Below, piece after piece: positions 25,780 through 35,500 of a stretch of DNA of 50,995 bases. The notes under the pieces are model-generated. The model did not search any database and was not told where the DNA came from. It worked only from the letters and a program-made list of their open reading frames with translations. The stretch comes from Acidobacteriota bacterium (GTDB lineage Bacteria > Acidobacteriota > Blastocatellia > Chloracidobacteriales > Chloracidobacteriaceae), in contig JACQXX010000069.1 of NCBI GenBank assembly GCA_016208495.1, positions 1-50,995 on the forward strand, written 5' to 3'. The position numbers and the translations under genes were made by a program. Position 1 is the first letter of the stretch. Each line of letters starts with the position of its first letter.

Positions 25780-25882
25780 TACCAGCCAGTAGTCAGTAGT
25801 CAGTAGTCAGTAGTTCACTAAGCTCATTTGGTTGAATTACTTAGCTGTTTTACGATACAGGTGTTCCATTGCGAAATGGTAT
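25779..25882 (-). repeat. ATACCA element copy B
   Basis: A 104-bp element, inverted relative to copy A. It holds a TAGTCAG array (about four units, 25787-25815). The left end starts on the last base of the ATP-grasp gene stop codon; the right 33 bases (25850-25882) overlap the 3' end of the glycosyltransferase gene. Confidence 0.8.
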
Positions 25883-27103
25883 CCCAATCATTTCCGCAAA
25901 TTCTTTTCCACGGTGTGACCAGACGTGAGGTGCTGGCTGACTTCTGGTCACACGACTGACGTTCTCCAGATGGGCTCGGTCAGTCGCCAACCGGTTGATT
26001 TGCGCTCGCCAGGCGGCAACATCGCCAGCCGGAAGCAGCCAGCCATTTATTCCAGTTTGAATATGTTCGGGAATGCCTCCGACGGCGGCAGCCATCACGG
26101 GTGTTCCGACGGTTAACGCTTCAAGGCACACCACCGGCGTGCCTTCGGTTCGCCCGCCTTTGAATTCAAGTGACGGCAGAACCATCACATCCGCTGCTGC
26201 CAGCCAGCGCCATTTTTCCGCACCACTGACTTCTCCAAGAAACGTAGCTGCAACACCTCGCCTGAGGGCTTCGTGTTCCCATTGAGTTCGACACGGACCA
26301 TCACCAGCCACAATCAAATGCACATCAGGTTGATGTTCCAGAGCTTTTAGAACGACTGGAAGTCCTTTAATTTCAACGTGTCTCCCTAAAAAGAACAAAA
26401 CCAGCTTTGAGTCGGGCAAACCCAGAGCCGCCCGAAGTTCCGCTTTCGACCATTCACGGGCGGTCAGCGCGTCATCTGCCACTCCCATTGGGAGTACAAT
26501 AATTTTTTCCGCTCCCTGGGGGAGGCGCTCCACCAGTCTGGTTTTGAGTTCTTGACTGACTGTAATGCAGCTTGCTGACCGGTCAATCATCCGCTTCAAA
26601 AGAGATACCCCACCGGGAACCTGATTGAGCAACCGCAACCCACCGGAATGTTCAATCATCACGTGGGGCAGGTTGCGTTTTCGGGAAACAGCATGGCCAA
26701 TCACTGCGCTGGGAACCAACCAGTGTGAACAAACGACATCAGTTTGTGCGGCCAGACAGAGCGCCTGATGATAAAATTCACGATGAAACGGGAGGAACTC
26801 AACCCAGGCCGCCGGTTTGGTTTCCAGCATCCGACGCAAATCAGTATCGGCCCGTAACCGTGGCTTCCAGTTTTCCGGTAAATGTGCAAAACAGTGCAGT
26901 TGCACACCCGAAGCCGACAAATCATCGGGCAGGGCAGCCCCAGGTGGGGCCAGAACCGTCACATCAGCAAACTGGCTCAGGCTGGTTACCCATTCCGCCA
27001 CAAACCGACAGGTTGAGGGAAATTCACGACTTGGAAAGGAGCTGGTCAAAACCAGGATACGCGTCCGCTGGTCTCGAACCTCAAATGAAGCTGGTACTAT
27101 CAT
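25850..27103 (-). CDS. Glycosyltransferase family 4 protein
   Basis: 417 residues in two Rossmann domains. The N-terminal domain starts RILVLTSSFPSREFPSTCRFV. The C-terminal domain has LVLFFLGRHVEIKGLPVVLKAL (phosphate and sugar-nucleotide region), the E-x7-E motif area GTPVVCLEALTVGTPVMAAAVGGIPE, and a short tail. It transfers a sugar from a nucleotide donor, probably to a surface polysaccharide or glycolipid; no neighbouring polysaccharide genes define which. The last ten residues and stop codon (IPFRNGTPVS) are encoded by repeat element B, so the original C-terminus has been replaced. Confidence 0.85.
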   Translation of the reverse strand: MIVPASFEVRDQRTRILVLTSSFPSREFPSTCRFVAEWVTSLSQFADVTVLAPPGAALPDDLSASGVQLHCFAHLPENWKPRLRADTDLRRMLETKPAAWVEFLPFHREFYHQALCLAAQTDVVCSHWLVPSAVIGHAVSRKRNLPHVMIEHSGGLRLLNQVPGGVSLLKRMIDRSASCITVSQELKTRLVERLPQGAEKIIVLPMGVADDALTAREWSKAELRAALGLPDSKLVLFFLGRHVEIKGLPVVLKALEHQPDVHLIVAGDGPCRTQWEHEALRRGVAATFLGEVSGAEKWRWLAAADVMVLPSLEFKGGRTEGTPVVCLEALTVGTPVMAAAVGGIPEHIQTGINGWLLPAGDVAAWRAQINRLATDRAHLENVSRVTRSQPAPHVWSHRGKEFAEMIGIPFRNGTPVS

Positions 27104-27163
27104 GGGTGCGTGATTCTATTCGCCTGATATCGATCTTGTTGAAGAATAACTATTTAGCTTCTT

Positions 27164-27191
27164 CATAATTCATAATTCATAATTCATAATT
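27164..27191. repeat. CATAATT heptamer array, four units
   Basis: Four exact CATAATT units between divergent genes. Same period of 7 as the GC-rich arrays in this window, but an unrelated word. Confidence 0.85.
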
Positions 27192-27217
27192 CGAAAAAGT
27201 GCCTGCAGGTTTTGAGC

Positions 27218-27246
27218 TTGGTTTTTCAGGGTGCCGGCACTATACT
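27218..27246 (+). promoter_or_regulatory. Possible promoter with palindrome for the kinase gene
   Basis: TTGGTT (27218-27223), a 17-base spacer and TATACT (27241-27246). The last 10 bases of the spacer are the perfect palindrome GTGCCGGCAC, an attractive operator position. The kinase gene starts 130 bases downstream. Confidence 0.4.
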
Positions 27247-27378
27247 TTTGAGCTTCATTCATTGATCTTCCCGAAATCGTTGTTCGATTCATTTCCTTAC
27301 TTTGCTGCCAGCACCAATCCGCCGACCTTTTTGCCGTCAAAAGCGTGAAGTGTCGGTCAGTGTTTGGAGAAACGTCTT

Positions 27379-29760
27379 ATGTCACAACCGTCAGATCCGA
27401 AAAAGCCACCCGTGGGGGCTGATGAAACTGTCCAGATGGGGTCTGCCCCGCTGAACCCAACGACAGCGGCTGAGAATGCCGATGTCACCCAATATGTTTC
27501 ATCCGGTAAACCAACCCGGCCCAACATTGACCAGACAGCAGCTTTTCATCAAGCCGACCACAATGCCCCAACTGTGATGGCAACCATTACCACTGGCACG
27601 GTGAATAAACCCAATCCGATGCCGGCGGATGTCACGATTGCAACGGGATCGGTTCAGGCTGGTCCTGGCTCGCTTGATGAAACGATTGCCACCGGGTCAA
27701 GCCTGACCGGTGAACGGTTTGATTCGACACTGATGGGTGGGTCCGGCGTCATCAGCAATGCCGAGACCATCAATGCCACGGTGGCTGGCGGTAGTACCCC
27801 GACCACGCCGGTTGGATCAGCAACCAGGGCAGTTCAATCCAAAGACGGCCTGTCAATTGGCGATTATTTCCAGAAACGATACCGAATTATCAAGCTGCTC
27901 GGCGCGGGCGGGATGGGCAAGGTCTATCAGGCACATCACGAAGGTCTGGACAAGATGGTAGCCATCAAGTTCCTGATCGGCAATATGAATGAAGACGCCG
28001 AAGCCATCGCCCGGTTTCAGCGCGAAGCCCAGGCCACGGCAAAAGTCTCGCACCCCAACGCCGTCCAGGTGATTGATACCGGCGTTGAAGATGGGATTTG
28101 CTACATCGTGATGGAATTCCTGGAAGGTGAATCGCTCCGGGAACGAATCTTTCGACGTGGCCGGATTCCACTGGCCGAAACGGTCCATTTTGCCGAGAAG
28201 GTGTGCTACGTGCTGGAGTATATGCACCGTAAGGGCATCACTCACCGCGACTTAAAGCCAGACAATATCTTCTACCAACTCCAGGAGGACATGGAGACGA
28301 TCAAGGTGCTGGACTTTGGAATCGCCAAGGTTCACGCCACCGCCACGCATGCCGGGAGCGACCTGACCCGCGAAGGCATGATGATCGGCACGCCGCGCTA
28401 TATGTCGCCCGAACAGTGTCAGGGCCAGGGCGTGGATGGCCGGTCAGATTTGTATTCGCTGGCCGTGGTGGTGTTTGAAATGCTTTCGGGTCAGGTGCCC
28501 TATGACGCCGATAATCCATTCAGCGTCGCGCTCAAACAGATCAATTCTCCGATTCCAAAGCTTTCCGAGGTTGCGCCGCATATTCCCGAAGCCGTTTCAG
28601 ATGTGATCTACAAAGCAATGGCCAAAGCACCGAAGGACCGCTATGCGTCGGTCAAAGACTTTGCCCAGGCGCTGGTGCAGGCGGCCAATCTGCAATCTAC
28701 GGTGCATATGGAGTTGCTGGCAGGCTCGGCCCCAGTGGATTACTCCAAGATGGAAACGTCGGAGAGTAAAGGCAATAAGACCGCCGGCGGCACGCTTCCG
28801 TTGAGCAAAATGGGCGGGCCGACCAAAGCCTTTGGTTCCGAAGGCCCGACGGATGCCCAGAAAAAACCGTGGCTGGTCTATGCCGTGATCGCTTTCCTCG
28901 TGATTGGCGGTGTCGGTGTCGGCGGCGTGATCTGGAACCAGAAAGTCCAGGAAGAAAAGCGCCTCCAGGCCGAAGCCGACCGCCTCCGCAAAGAAGAAGA
29001 AGCCAAAAAGGCAGCGGAAAATAGCCCGTTGAAGGAATTTGTGCTGATTCCAGGCGGGACGTTCAAGATGGGCTCTAACCAGGCTGATTTTGACAAAGAT
29101 AATAATCCAATCTCCTCAGACGAGATCCCAGCCCACGAAGTAATGGTCAAACCTTTTTACCTCTCCAAATATGAAGTTTCCAACGCAGAGTACCATGAGT
29201 TCATCAAGGCGACTGGACACAAAGCTCCAGATGGTTGGAAAAATGGAAAATTTGGCCCTGGGGAGGACAAGTACCCAGTCGTCAATGTTTCCTGGAATGA
29301 TGCAGCAGCTTATTGTGAATGGCGCGCCAAAAAGGATGGTGTTCCATTCCGCCTACCAACTGAAGAAGAGTGGGAATTTGCCGCTCGTGGCACAGAAGGA
29401 CGTTTTTACCCCTGGGGAAATCAATGGAACGCTGACCGCACAAATAGTAATAAAGACCTGGAAAAAACTAGCCCATTAGAAATTAGCTCAAGCTCACCGA
29501 AAATCAAAGATGATGTCAGCCCATTTGGAATTTTTGCTATGGCAGGAAATGTCGCTGAATGGACCAGTTCACAATTTGTGGTATATCCAGGTAGTTCATA
29601 CAAACCTAAACCTACTGATGCTCAGTGCAAAATCTTTAGAGGAGGAGCGTTCAGCTCTGAAAAGCCAGGAACACGAACGACAAGTCGCGTTTGGCTTCTT
29701 CCGACTGACATACGTCCCTATGTTGGGTTGAGACTGGCTTCAGATGCGTCAAATAAGTAA
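27379..29760 (+). CDS. Ser/Thr protein kinase fused to formylglycine-enzyme-like domain
   Basis: 793 residues. Residues 1-155 are a disordered Thr-rich region with repeated short motifs (ADETVQMG, ADVTIATG, LDETIATG, FDSTLMGG, NATVAGG). The Hanks kinase domain spans about 165-430: LLGAGGMGKVYQAH (P-loop), VAIKFL (Lys), HRDLKPDN (catalytic loop), LDFGIAK and MSPEQ. A membrane helix is near 497-515, then a short coiled coil and a sulfatase-modifying-factor (FGE-sulfatase) domain: LIPGGTFKMGS, YPVVNVSWNDAAAYCEWRA, FRLPTEEEWEFAARG, GNVAEWT, FRGGAF. The last domain lies outside the membrane and is a probable ligand-binding or sensor fold. GGAGA precedes ATG 27379. The next gene overlaps its stop by one base. 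Confidence 0.9.
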   Translation: MSQPSDPKKPPVGADETVQMGSAPLNPTTAAENADVTQYVSSGKPTRPNIDQTAAFHQADHNAPTVMATITTGTVNKPNPMPADVTIATGSVQAGPGSLDETIATGSSLTGERFDSTLMGGSGVISNAETINATVAGGSTPTTPVGSATRAVQSKDGLSIGDYFQKRYRIIKLLGAGGMGKVYQAHHEGLDKMVAIKFLIGNMNEDAEAIARFQREAQATAKVSHPNAVQVIDTGVEDGICYIVMEFLEGESLRERIFRRGRIPLAETVHFAEKVCYVLEYMHRKGITHRDLKPDNIFYQLQEDMETIKVLDFGIAKVHATATHAGSDLTREGMMIGTPRYMSPEQCQGQGVDGRSDLYSLAVVVFEMLSGQVPYDADNPFSVALKQINSPIPKLSEVAPHIPEAVSDVIYKAMAKAPKDRYASVKDFAQALVQAANLQSTVHMELLAGSAPVDYSKMETSESKGNKTAGGTLPLSKMGGPTKAFGSEGPTDAQKKPWLVYAVIAFLVIGGVGVGGVIWNQKVQEEKRLQAEADRLRKEEEAKKAAENSPLKEFVLIPGGTFKMGSNQADFDKDNNPISSDEIPAHEVMVKPFYLSKYEVSNAEYHEFIKATGHKAPDGWKNGKFGPGEDKYPVVNVSWNDAAAYCEWRAKKDGVPFRLPTEEEWEFAARGTEGRFYPWGNQWNADRTNSNKDLEKTSPLEISSSSPKIKDDVSPFGIFAMAGNVAEWTSSQFVVYPGSSYKPKPTDAQCKIFRGGAFSSEKPGTRTTSRVWLLPTDIRPYVGLRLASDASNK

Positions 29761-31223
29761 TGAAATCTTCCTATGAGTTGAACATGACTATTTTGTTTTC
29801 CAAAACTTCACAAAAATTCCTGCAAGCCGTTCTCATCATTGGTATTTTTGTATACTCTTTGATCTCAAGTTCTGTAGCTTTTGCTCAAAAAGATCTAGTC
29901 ATTTTAAGTGAAAAGAAAAAAGTTACACCAACTTACAAACCACCAACAACTGGCTCACTTTCACTCATTTGCAATACTCCGGCAGCCGAGATTTTATTGA
30001 ATACTAAATCACGCGGGTCAGTCAGCAAAGATGGAAAATTTTCTCTTAAATCGCTGAATAAAGGGACATACAAGCTTGAAGTGCGTGCGGCGGACTATGA
30101 ACCATTCTTGAAAGATGTCGTGATTGCTCCGGGCCGTTCAGAAATCATTCCAGTTGAGTTGATTCCTAATTTTGGCTACTTGACCCTGTCAAATGTCAGT
30201 TTGAAACCAAATGCCAAATACACGGTTGAGGTGGATGGAAAACCACTTGATCCAGCCAACATTGAACTGCAAGGAAAAGAACTCCGGCTCAAAATTTCGC
30301 CAACTGGCGAGCGTCAAGTCAAAATCGTGCAAGGGACGCGCACCATTGTTCCCGCAAAGCTTTACAAAGTAGACGCCCGCATCCAAAAAGTTGAGCAAGT
30401 TGAGCCACTTAAAGCTGTTCTCATCATCGAGACACTTCCTAAAGCCAGCGTTTATGCCGATGATATCTTTTGTGGTGAAGCTTCAGGTGAAGGAACACTG
30501 ACAATTGACAAGCTTTCACCAGATGAACCGCACCGCATCCGGATTGAAGCAGATCGGTACCGAACCTTTGAAACCGATGTTGAACTCCGGACTGATGTGG
30601 ATTCCAAACTCCCGGCCAAACTTGAAGCCATCATTGAATTTGCCGATCTTTTCACCGATTTGAACAAATGGGATGCTCCGGCGGATTGGAAAGCTGAAAC
30701 GCAACTCTTAAAAGTGCGCGGCGCGCAAACTATCGGAATGCCAAAGGAAGTCGGTTTCCGCAATTGCGAAGTGGCGTTTGATCTCCAACTCGTCAAAGGT
30801 GGACGCGCTTCGTGGGTGATTCACGCTAAAGACACAAAGAAAGATTACTACCTGTTCACGCTTGAACTTTCCGGTCCGACCGCCGTGCTCAAAACCTTTG
30901 TCTGCCGCGATGGCATTCCCGGAACGCCAGTCCAAACTGATTTTATCCCGGTGCCGGTGGCCGAAAAGAAATGGCATCACTTCCGCATCCTGGTCGAAGG
31001 CAACAAAATCAGTCATCTGGTTACGCCCAATGAAAGCCCGGATGAATATTCGGTCAGTCTCTTCCAGGATCGTGACAACACCTTTCCTTATGGCAGCATT
31101 GGGTTTGCGACGCTCCAGGGCGAAGAATTCTGGGTTGGTGCCTTTGTGGTCTGCCCCGAAGGTGCCGGATGCCGTCCCGAAATGAAAGCCGCTCCGGTTG
31201 ATACCCTTCGCAAAAAGCAATGA
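29760..31223 (+). CDS. Secreted PEGA-domain protein
   Basis: 487 residues. A signal peptide (FLQAVLIIGIFVYSLISSSVAFAQ) is followed by a PEGA domain (LSLICNTPAAEILLNTKSRG ... GTYKLEVRAADYE), a second PEGA-like domain (LIIETLPKASVYADDIFCGEA ... HRIRIEADRY), and a C-terminal beta-sandwich of the LamG or glycoside-hydrolase-associated type (NKWDAPADWKAETQLLKVRG ... GSIGFATLQGEEFWVGAF). PEGA domains are surface-layer-like modules. It is coupled to the kinase gene (1-base overlap), so it may be a partner or target of that receptor kinase. The 5' part is AT-richer than the rest. Confidence 0.8.
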   Translation: MKSSYELNMTILFSKTSQKFLQAVLIIGIFVYSLISSSVAFAQKDLVILSEKKKVTPTYKPPTTGSLSLICNTPAAEILLNTKSRGSVSKDGKFSLKSLNKGTYKLEVRAADYEPFLKDVVIAPGRSEIIPVELIPNFGYLTLSNVSLKPNAKYTVEVDGKPLDPANIELQGKELRLKISPTGERQVKIVQGTRTIVPAKLYKVDARIQKVEQVEPLKAVLIIETLPKASVYADDIFCGEASGEGTLTIDKLSPDEPHRIRIEADRYRTFETDVELRTDVDSKLPAKLEAIIEFADLFTDLNKWDAPADWKAETQLLKVRGAQTIGMPKEVGFRNCEVAFDLQLVKGGRASWVIHAKDTKKDYYLFTLELSGPTAVLKTFVCRDGIPGTPVQTDFIPVPVAEKKWHHFRILVEGNKISHLVTPNESPDEYSVSLFQDRDNTFPYGSIGFATLQGEEFWVGAFVVCPEGAGCRPEMKAAPVDTLRKKQ

Positions 31224-31276
31224 GTGCCAAAGAGTGAAGCAGTGAAATAGCGAAATAGCGAAAAAAGCTACTCAAG

Positions 31277-31418
31277 CCCAGGCACTGGGCGACAGAATTA
31301 AAGCCACGGGCGGAAGGAGCGTCAGCAACTGAAGTCCGTGGAGCATCAGAAAACAGCCACCTCATCAACCTCCACAATCCACCATTTAAACTTCAAGGGC
31401 GCGGTCCGAAGCGCCCTT
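31277..31418 (+). other. Hairpin-rich leader before fmt
   Basis: Three inverted repeats occur: GCCCAG-gca-CTGGGC (31277-31291), CCACGG ... CCGTGG (31305-31341) and AAGGGCGC-N8-GCGCCCTT (31395-31418). The last ends 11 bases before the fmt start, where no ribosome binding site is visible. It may terminate the PEGA transcript or structure the fmt leader. An 8-bp repeat (GAAATAGC) lies just upstream at about 31243. Confidence 0.45.
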
Positions 31419-31429
31419 CATTTACAATT

Positions 31430-32374
31430 ATGCGAATTATCTTTATGGGCACGCCAGCGATTGCCCTGCCGTGCCTTGATCAACTGTTGGCCGACAAACA
31501 CGAAATCGTCGGCGTTTTTACGCAACCTGATCGTCCAGCCGGACGCGGAAACAAAATCACCGCGCCTCCGGTCAAAGAACTGGCGCTGGAACACAACCTG
31601 CCCGTCTTTCAACCGACCAAAATCAAGACTCCGGAAATGCACGAACACTTCAAAAGCCTTGACGCCGATCTGGCGGTGGTCGTCGCCTATGGACGCATTC
31701 TCCCCCAGCATCTGCTTGATACACCGCGACTTGGCTGCTGGAATGTCCATTTCTCGCTGCTTCCGAAATATCGCGGCGCGGCACCCGTCAACTGGGCAAT
31801 TGCCAATAACGAACCATTGACCGGCGTGACCGTGATGCAAATGGATGCGGGTCTCGACACCGGTGATATTTTGCTCCAGACCGAATGCTGGATTGCTCGC
31901 GAAGACACGACGGTGACGCTTGGCGAGCGACTGGCTGAGATCGGAGCGCAATCTCTGGCCGAAGCACTCCACAAACATGCCGAAGGCACACTGCCTCGCA
32001 TTCCACAGGAACACAGCCAGGCAACGTTTGCTCCAATTTTAAACCGCGAAGACGGCTTGATTGACTGGTCACTTCCGGCTGAAACCATTTCGTGCCGGCT
32101 ACGCGGCTTTCAGCCCTGGCCAGGTGTTTATACGTTGCTCAACGGAACGCGCACCGTCATCTGGAAGGCGACGCCCGGAGCACACAAGGGTGCAGCCACG
32201 GCACAACCGGGAACAGTGTTGGGGCTGACTCCGGCTAACCAGCTTGCGGTTGCCTGTAGTGGTGACTCGGCCTTACTCATCGAAGAACTCCAATCCGAAG
32301 GCCGTAAACGACTTCCAGCCCGTGACTTTACCAATGGCATGCGACTGGCAGCGGGAACGGTTTTTGGCAGTTAG
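31430..32374 (+). CDS. fmt: Methionyl-tRNA formyltransferase
   Basis: 314 residues, the normal length. It formylates Met-tRNAfMet with 10-formyl-tetrahydrofolate for translation initiation. The N-terminal formyltransferase domain has IIFMGTPAIALP, VGVFTQPDRPAGRG, VVVAYGRILP and NVHFSLLPKYRGAAPVNWAI (the SLLP signature with catalytic Asn and His), then MDAGLDTGDIL. The C-terminal OB-like domain (EDGLIDWSLPAETISCRLRGFQPWPG) binds the tRNA. No def gene is next to it. No Shine-Dalgarno sequence is visible. A heptad repeat begins on the G of its TAG stop. Confidence 0.95.
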   Translation: MRIIFMGTPAIALPCLDQLLADKHEIVGVFTQPDRPAGRGNKITAPPVKELALEHNLPVFQPTKIKTPEMHEHFKSLDADLAVVVAYGRILPQHLLDTPRLGCWNVHFSLLPKYRGAAPVNWAIANNEPLTGVTVMQMDAGLDTGDILLQTECWIAREDTTVTLGERLAEIGAQSLAEALHKHAEGTLPRIPQEHSQATFAPILNREDGLIDWSLPAETISCRLRGFQPWPGVYTLLNGTRTVIWKATPGAHKGAATAQPGTVLGLTPANQLAVACSGDSALLIEELQSEGRKRLPARDFTNGMRLAAGTVFGS

Positions 32375-32515
32375 GGCTTGGGGCCTGGGGCTGAAAAACC
32401 AGGGCTGAGAGCTTGGGGCTCAGGGTATTGAACCCATTTTCTTCAGCCCCGAGCTTGCGAGTCTTCAGCCCCAAGCCCTCAGCCCCAGGCCCTGGTTTTT
32501 CAGCCCCAGGCCCAA
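32374..32515. repeat. Heptad-repeat element after fmt
   Basis: GGGCTTG-GGGCCTG-GGGCTGA in phase from the G of the fmt stop TAG. The right half has the complement (CAGCCCC, AAGCCCT, CAGCCCC, AGGCCCT) including TTTTTCAGCCCCAGGCCC, so the two halves can pair into a long imperfect hairpin. Confidence 0.75.
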
Positions 32516-32542
32516 ACCACAATCTCCCGATTCATTTTTCAA

Positions 32543-35500
32543 ATGGCGCATGTCACCCTGATTTCATTCCAATCTCTGGTACGAAGTCTGGTCATCTTGT
32601 TTGGCTTGCTGATCAGTGCTGTTTGGCTCTCGCCGGTGCTGGCTCTCGACCCGCACAAAGCTGTTTCGCAGTACATTCATCACGTCTGGCGCGATGAACT
32701 TCCACAAGGTTCAGTCCTGTGCATCACCCAAACTCAGGATGGGTATTTGTGGTTTGGCACGTACGAAGGACTGGTCCGGTTTGATGGCGTGCGGTTTGTG
32801 GTCTTCAACAAACAAAACACCCCAGCGATTCAAAGCAACCGAATTGTCTCAGTCTATGAAGACCACCAGCACCGGCTCTGGATCGGTACGATTGGCGGCG
32901 GTGCCGTGTGTTATGCAGACGGTACGTTTACGGCCTACACCACCAGGGAAGGACTGCTCAACAACACTGTCCGGGCATTCTTTCAGGATCAGAATGAAAC
33001 ACTTTGGATTGGAACAGATGGTGGGCTCAATGCCTGGAAAGACAACCAGTTCTCAAGTTTTACCAGGGCAGATGGATTGTCGAGTAACCTGATTTTGACT
33101 TTCCTTCAGGATTCAACCGGAAAGTTCTGGATCGGAACCGAGGGTGGGGGCATCAACCTGTTTGATGGAAAGCAGTTCCAGACCTTTTCCACAACTGACG
33201 GATTACCTGATCTGTCAATTTACGCGATTTGTGAAGCCCAGGATCACAGCCTGTGGATTGCCACCGAGCGTGGCATTTGCCGATTTGCCGATGGACGGCT
33301 TTCACCTGTCCTGCCTCAACCGGGATTAGCCAGTTCTTTTATTTTGGCGATTTATCAGGATCGGGATCAAAATATCTGGGTTGGCACAAATGATAAAGGC
33401 GTCAGCCGCATCGTGAATGGGACGTATTCGGCTTATACCGAAGCCGAGGGGCTTTCGCAGAATGTTGTCCGATGCTTTTTTGAAGATCGCGAAGGGAGTC
33501 TCTGGATTGGCACCAACGGCGGGCTGAATCGCCTGCAAAACGGCAAATTCACTCCGTTGACGACGACTGAAGGTTTGTCTGGAAACTATGTTCGCAGCAT
33601 CAGTCAGGATCTGGCAGGCCGGATCTGGATCGGTACAGATGGCGGCGGTGTCAATTGTTTGGAGAATGACAACCTAACCCACTACACCACAACTGAAGGA
33701 CTTCTGAGCAATCAAGTGAAATCAGTTTTCCCGAGCCGAACTGGCCAGATCTGGATTGGAACAGATCGTGGCCTGAACTGCCTGGAAAATGGGAAACTGC
33801 GCGCCTATACCCACAAACAGGGGCTCCGTTACGAAGTTGTCTATGCACTTTGGGAGGATCAGGCTGGCGCACTGTGGATCGGAACTGATGGTGATGGGGC
33901 CTATGTTCTTCGAAATGGTATATTTACGACCTATACTATGGCTCAGGGTTTGCGGTCTAATCGTGTGCGGGCCCTTTTTGAAGATCGAAGCGGGGCCATC
34001 TGGATAGGGACGATCAATGGACTCAATCGCCTGTCGAATGGAAAAATCGAAAGCTTTGCCGAACCACCATCACTGTCCTTAAACAATGTCTTTTCTTTTT
34101 ATCAGGATGCCACTGGTGATCTCTGGATTGGAACCTCGGATGGGCTACATCGGTATCACGACGGCCACTTTACTCGCTACACAACCAGAGATGGCTTGTT
34201 TGATGATGTGGCCTTTCAAATTCTGGAAGATAGACAGGGATTTTTCTGGATAAGCACCAACAAGGGCATCTATCGCATTGCACGACAGGCATTTGACGAT
34301 TATGACCGAAAAATTATCGCGGTGCTGCCCTGTGTGGTTTACGGGAAACCTGATGGAATGCAAGCCAGTCAGTGCAATGGGGCTTCGCAACCAGCCGGCT
34401 GGAAAATGCAGGATGGTTCACTCTGGTTTCCAACGACGGCAGGGGCAATTGCCATTTCACCAGATCACATCGCGACCAACCCGCTTCCGCCGCCGATGGT
34501 GATTGAACAGGTGGTGGCAGATGGCGAAGTGCTTCCGACCGCAAAGAAATTTTCCGTGGATCCAGGCAAGAAATACATTGAGATCCACTACACCGCATTG
34601 AGTTTACTCTGGCCAGACAAAGTCCGATTTCAATATCAACTGGTTGGGTATGACCCAAAATGGATTGATGTCGGCACCCGCCGGGTCGCGTTTTACACCA
34701 AGGTTCCGCCCGGTGAATACCGGTTTCAGGTTCGAGCCTGCAACAATGACGGCGTGTGGAATGAAACCGGCGTCACAATGGTCCTGCACGTCAAAACGCC
34801 CTGGTGGATGACCATTTGGGCGGTTGCGCTCTATGCTGGGGTTGGTATTGGTGGGCTGTATGGACTGGTTCAATGGCGATTTCGAACCATACGGCGGCGT
34901 GCCGAACAACTTGAACTCAAAGTTACCGAGCGAACCAACGAACTCGCTCAAACGGTTGAACAGCTTCAACTTGCCAAGAACGAAACTGAGCGGAAAAACA
35001 TCGAACTCAAGGTCGCCAAAGACCAGGTTGACCACAAAAACCGTGAACTGGATCACAAAATCGAAGAACTCATTGCTTCGCAACAACAGGCAGACCGGAT
35101 TTTTTCAGCTCTGGCCGAGGCATTGCCGGGAACAATCCTTGATGGGAAATACCGGCTTGATGAAAAAATTGGCAAAGGTGGGTTTGGTGCAGTGTTTCGA
35201 GCCCGCCACCTGACGCTTGACCGACCAGTGGCCGTGAAGATTTTTAAACCTTCGCCGGGTAATGATTCCGCCGAAGCGGTTGAACGCTTCAAGCTCGAAG
35301 GGATTTCCGCTTCGCGGTTGAATCATCCAAACGCGGTCAATGTCCTGGATTCCGGTATTTCACACGAAGGCATTGCCTATCTGGTGATGGAACTCCTTGA
35401 AGGACACTCGCTGGCGGAAGAACTTCACCGACATCATCGGCTGTCACCCAAACGCTGCGCCACGATTTCAATTCAGATCTGCGAGGCCCTGGCCGAGGCT

